Source: Skeletonema tropicum | Lineage: Eukaryota; Bacillariophyta; Thalassiosirophyceae; Thalassiosirales; Thalassiosiraceae | Assembly (NCBI GenBank): GCA_037178625.1 | Contig: CM074127.1 | Span: forward strand, 186,001 to 250,000 | DNA length: 64,000 nucleotides | Direction of reading: 5' to 3' | Shown here: one piece after another, positions 62,901-64,000 of the stretch | How the letters are laid out: the number at the start of each line of letters is the position of its first letter | Position numbering within the stretch: position 1 is the stretch's first letter | Notes under the pieces: generated by a model | What the model was told of the DNA's origin: nothing | Databases searched by the model: none | Seen by the model: the letters and a program-made list of their open reading frames with translations, nothing else | Translations under genes and position numbers: made by a program

Positions 62901-64000
62901 CAGTATGGACATGAGCCGCTTCTAGTGGCCCATTATACCCGGCGGCGACACTATACAAGCACATTGGTACTGCCCAGACGGATTGCGCCCTCAGAAGCGA
63001 TGCTACAACCTCGTATGGTAGCTGATCTGAGAGGTCCAGTGAGGGGCTGGCCGGCAATACCACTCTGAACCAAATCGTATCTATCGTCGTCAGTATGGAC
63101 ATGAGCCGCTTCTAGTGGCCCATTATACCTGCCTGCGATACTATACAAGCACATTGGTACTGCCCAGACGGATTGCGCCCTCAGAAGCGATGCTACAACC
63201 TCGTATGGTAGCTGATCTGAGAGGTCCAGTGGGGGGCTGGCCGCCAATACCACTCGGAACCAAATCGTATCTATCGTCGTCAGTATGGACATGAGCCGCT
63301 CTAGTGGCCCATTATACCTGGCGGCGATACTATACAAGCTCATTGGTACTGCCCAGACGGATTGCTCGCTCAGAAGCGATGCTACAACCTCGTATGGTAG
63401 CTGATCTGAGAGGTCCAATGGGGGCTGGCCAGCAATACCACTCTGAACCAAATCGTATCTATCGTCGTCAGTATGGACATGAGCCGCTTCTAGTGGCCCA
63501 TTATACCCGGCGGCGACACTATGCAAGCACAATGGTACTGCCCAGACGGATTGCGCCCTCAGAAGCGATGCTACAACCTCGTATGGTAGCTGATCTGAGA
63601 GGTCCAGTGGGGGGCTGGCCGCCAATACCACTCGGAACCAAATCGTATCTATCGTCGTCAGTATGGACATGAGCCGCTCTAGTGGCCCATTATACCCGGC
63701 GGCGATACTATACAAGCTCATTGGTACTGCCCAGACGGATTGCTCGCTCAGAAGCGATGCTACAACCTCGTATGGTAGCTGATCTGAGAGGTCCAGTGAG
63801 GGGCTGGCCAGCAATACCACTCGGAACCAAATCGTATCTATCGTCGTCAGTATGGACAAGAGCCACTTCCGGATTGCTCGCTCAGAAGCGATGCTACAAC
63901 CTCGTATGGTAGCTGATCTGAGAGGTCCAGTGGGGGCTGGCCGGCAATACCACTCGGAACCAAATCTTATCTATCGTCGTCAGTATGGACAAGAGCCACT
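59972..64000. repeat. 189/190-bp satellite array, about 22 units, running off the window
   Basis: Each unit carries CCAGACGGATTG, AAGCGATGCTACAACCTCGT, TAGCTGATCTGAGAGGTCCA, ACCAAATCGTATCTATCGTC and TAGTGGCCCA. Unit lengths are mostly 189 or 190 bp. Variants are ordered rather than random. Units with GCTCGCTCAG always follow a unit ending TACAAGCTCA, and are usually followed by one with TATGATAGC. This indicates higher-order repeats of three to five units. Minus-strand frames of 110-320 codons stay open where successive units are 189 bp and shift where 190. They repeat LDLSDQLPYEVVASLL and similar, and are best seen as by-products of the repeat. Confidence 0.95.

Noticed and set aside
59876..63912. 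Minus-strand satellite frames of up to 320 codons as a repeat protein
   Set aside because: The frame is lost whenever a unit is 190 bp, and the plus strand is open as well; no start context or conserved ends.

Overview
The window looks like nuclear DNA of a diatom, probably a centric one. GT-AG introns of 66-127 bp interrupt several genes. Two predicted proteins begin with a signal peptide followed by an Ala-Phe junction, as in diatom plastid pre-sequences. Two genes belong to an AAA_16/TPR family that is expanded in stramenopiles. A kinesin-9 family (KIF6/KIF9) motor is present, which fits a lineage with flagellated male gametes. Nothing here is bacterial, and no rRNA, tRNA or CRISPR was seen.

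Layout. 1-4.8 kb: gene-poor, with minisatellites and a dispersed repeat. 4.85-17.5 kb: two nearly identical AAA_16-TPR genes in direct orientation, with an Arg/Ser-rich transmembrane DOMON-like gene on the minus strand between them. 19.5-32.6 kb: a dense housekeeping block with a ZIP metal transporter, an ABC1/UbiB-type plastid kinase with a 15-nt micro-exon, PSMD9/Nas2, a small secreted or plastid protein, the kinesin-9, and a PAT1-like mRNA decay factor. 33.0-47.35 kb: one large mobile element between PAT1 and SART1. 47.5-52 kb: SART1/Snu66, a DGK1/phytol-kinase-like enzyme and a pseudogene copy of its tail, then a 517-bp TIR element. 53.2-64 kb: a 189/190-bp satellite array interrupted near its left edge by an LTR retrotransposon, whose 5' LTR is itself split by a TTAA-type transposon.

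The most notable object is 32982-47351. A 196-bp sequence at its left end (A1) recurs without a mismatch near its right end (A2), where it lies between two 191-bp direct repeats (B1, B2). The order is A1 - genes - B1 - A2 - B2. Together with a tyrosine recombinase gene just before B1 and a gag-like gene near the left end, this is the split-direct-repeat layout of PAT/Ngaro-type DIRS-order retrotransposons. No reverse transcriptase could be recognised. Inside the element lie 61-bp tandem repeats, a 546-bp near-perfect palindrome, a small three-exon gene and a frameshifted PIF1-like helicase tail.

The right end of the window can be read as a dated stack: satellite first, then an LTR element (5-bp target duplication ACAAC, LTRs about 98% alike), then a 1340-bp TTAA element whose empty site survives in the 3' LTR. 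The host genes are mostly housekeeping (mRNA decay, splicing, proteasome assembly, metal transport, plastid quinone or lipid metabolism) and show no operon-like functional link.
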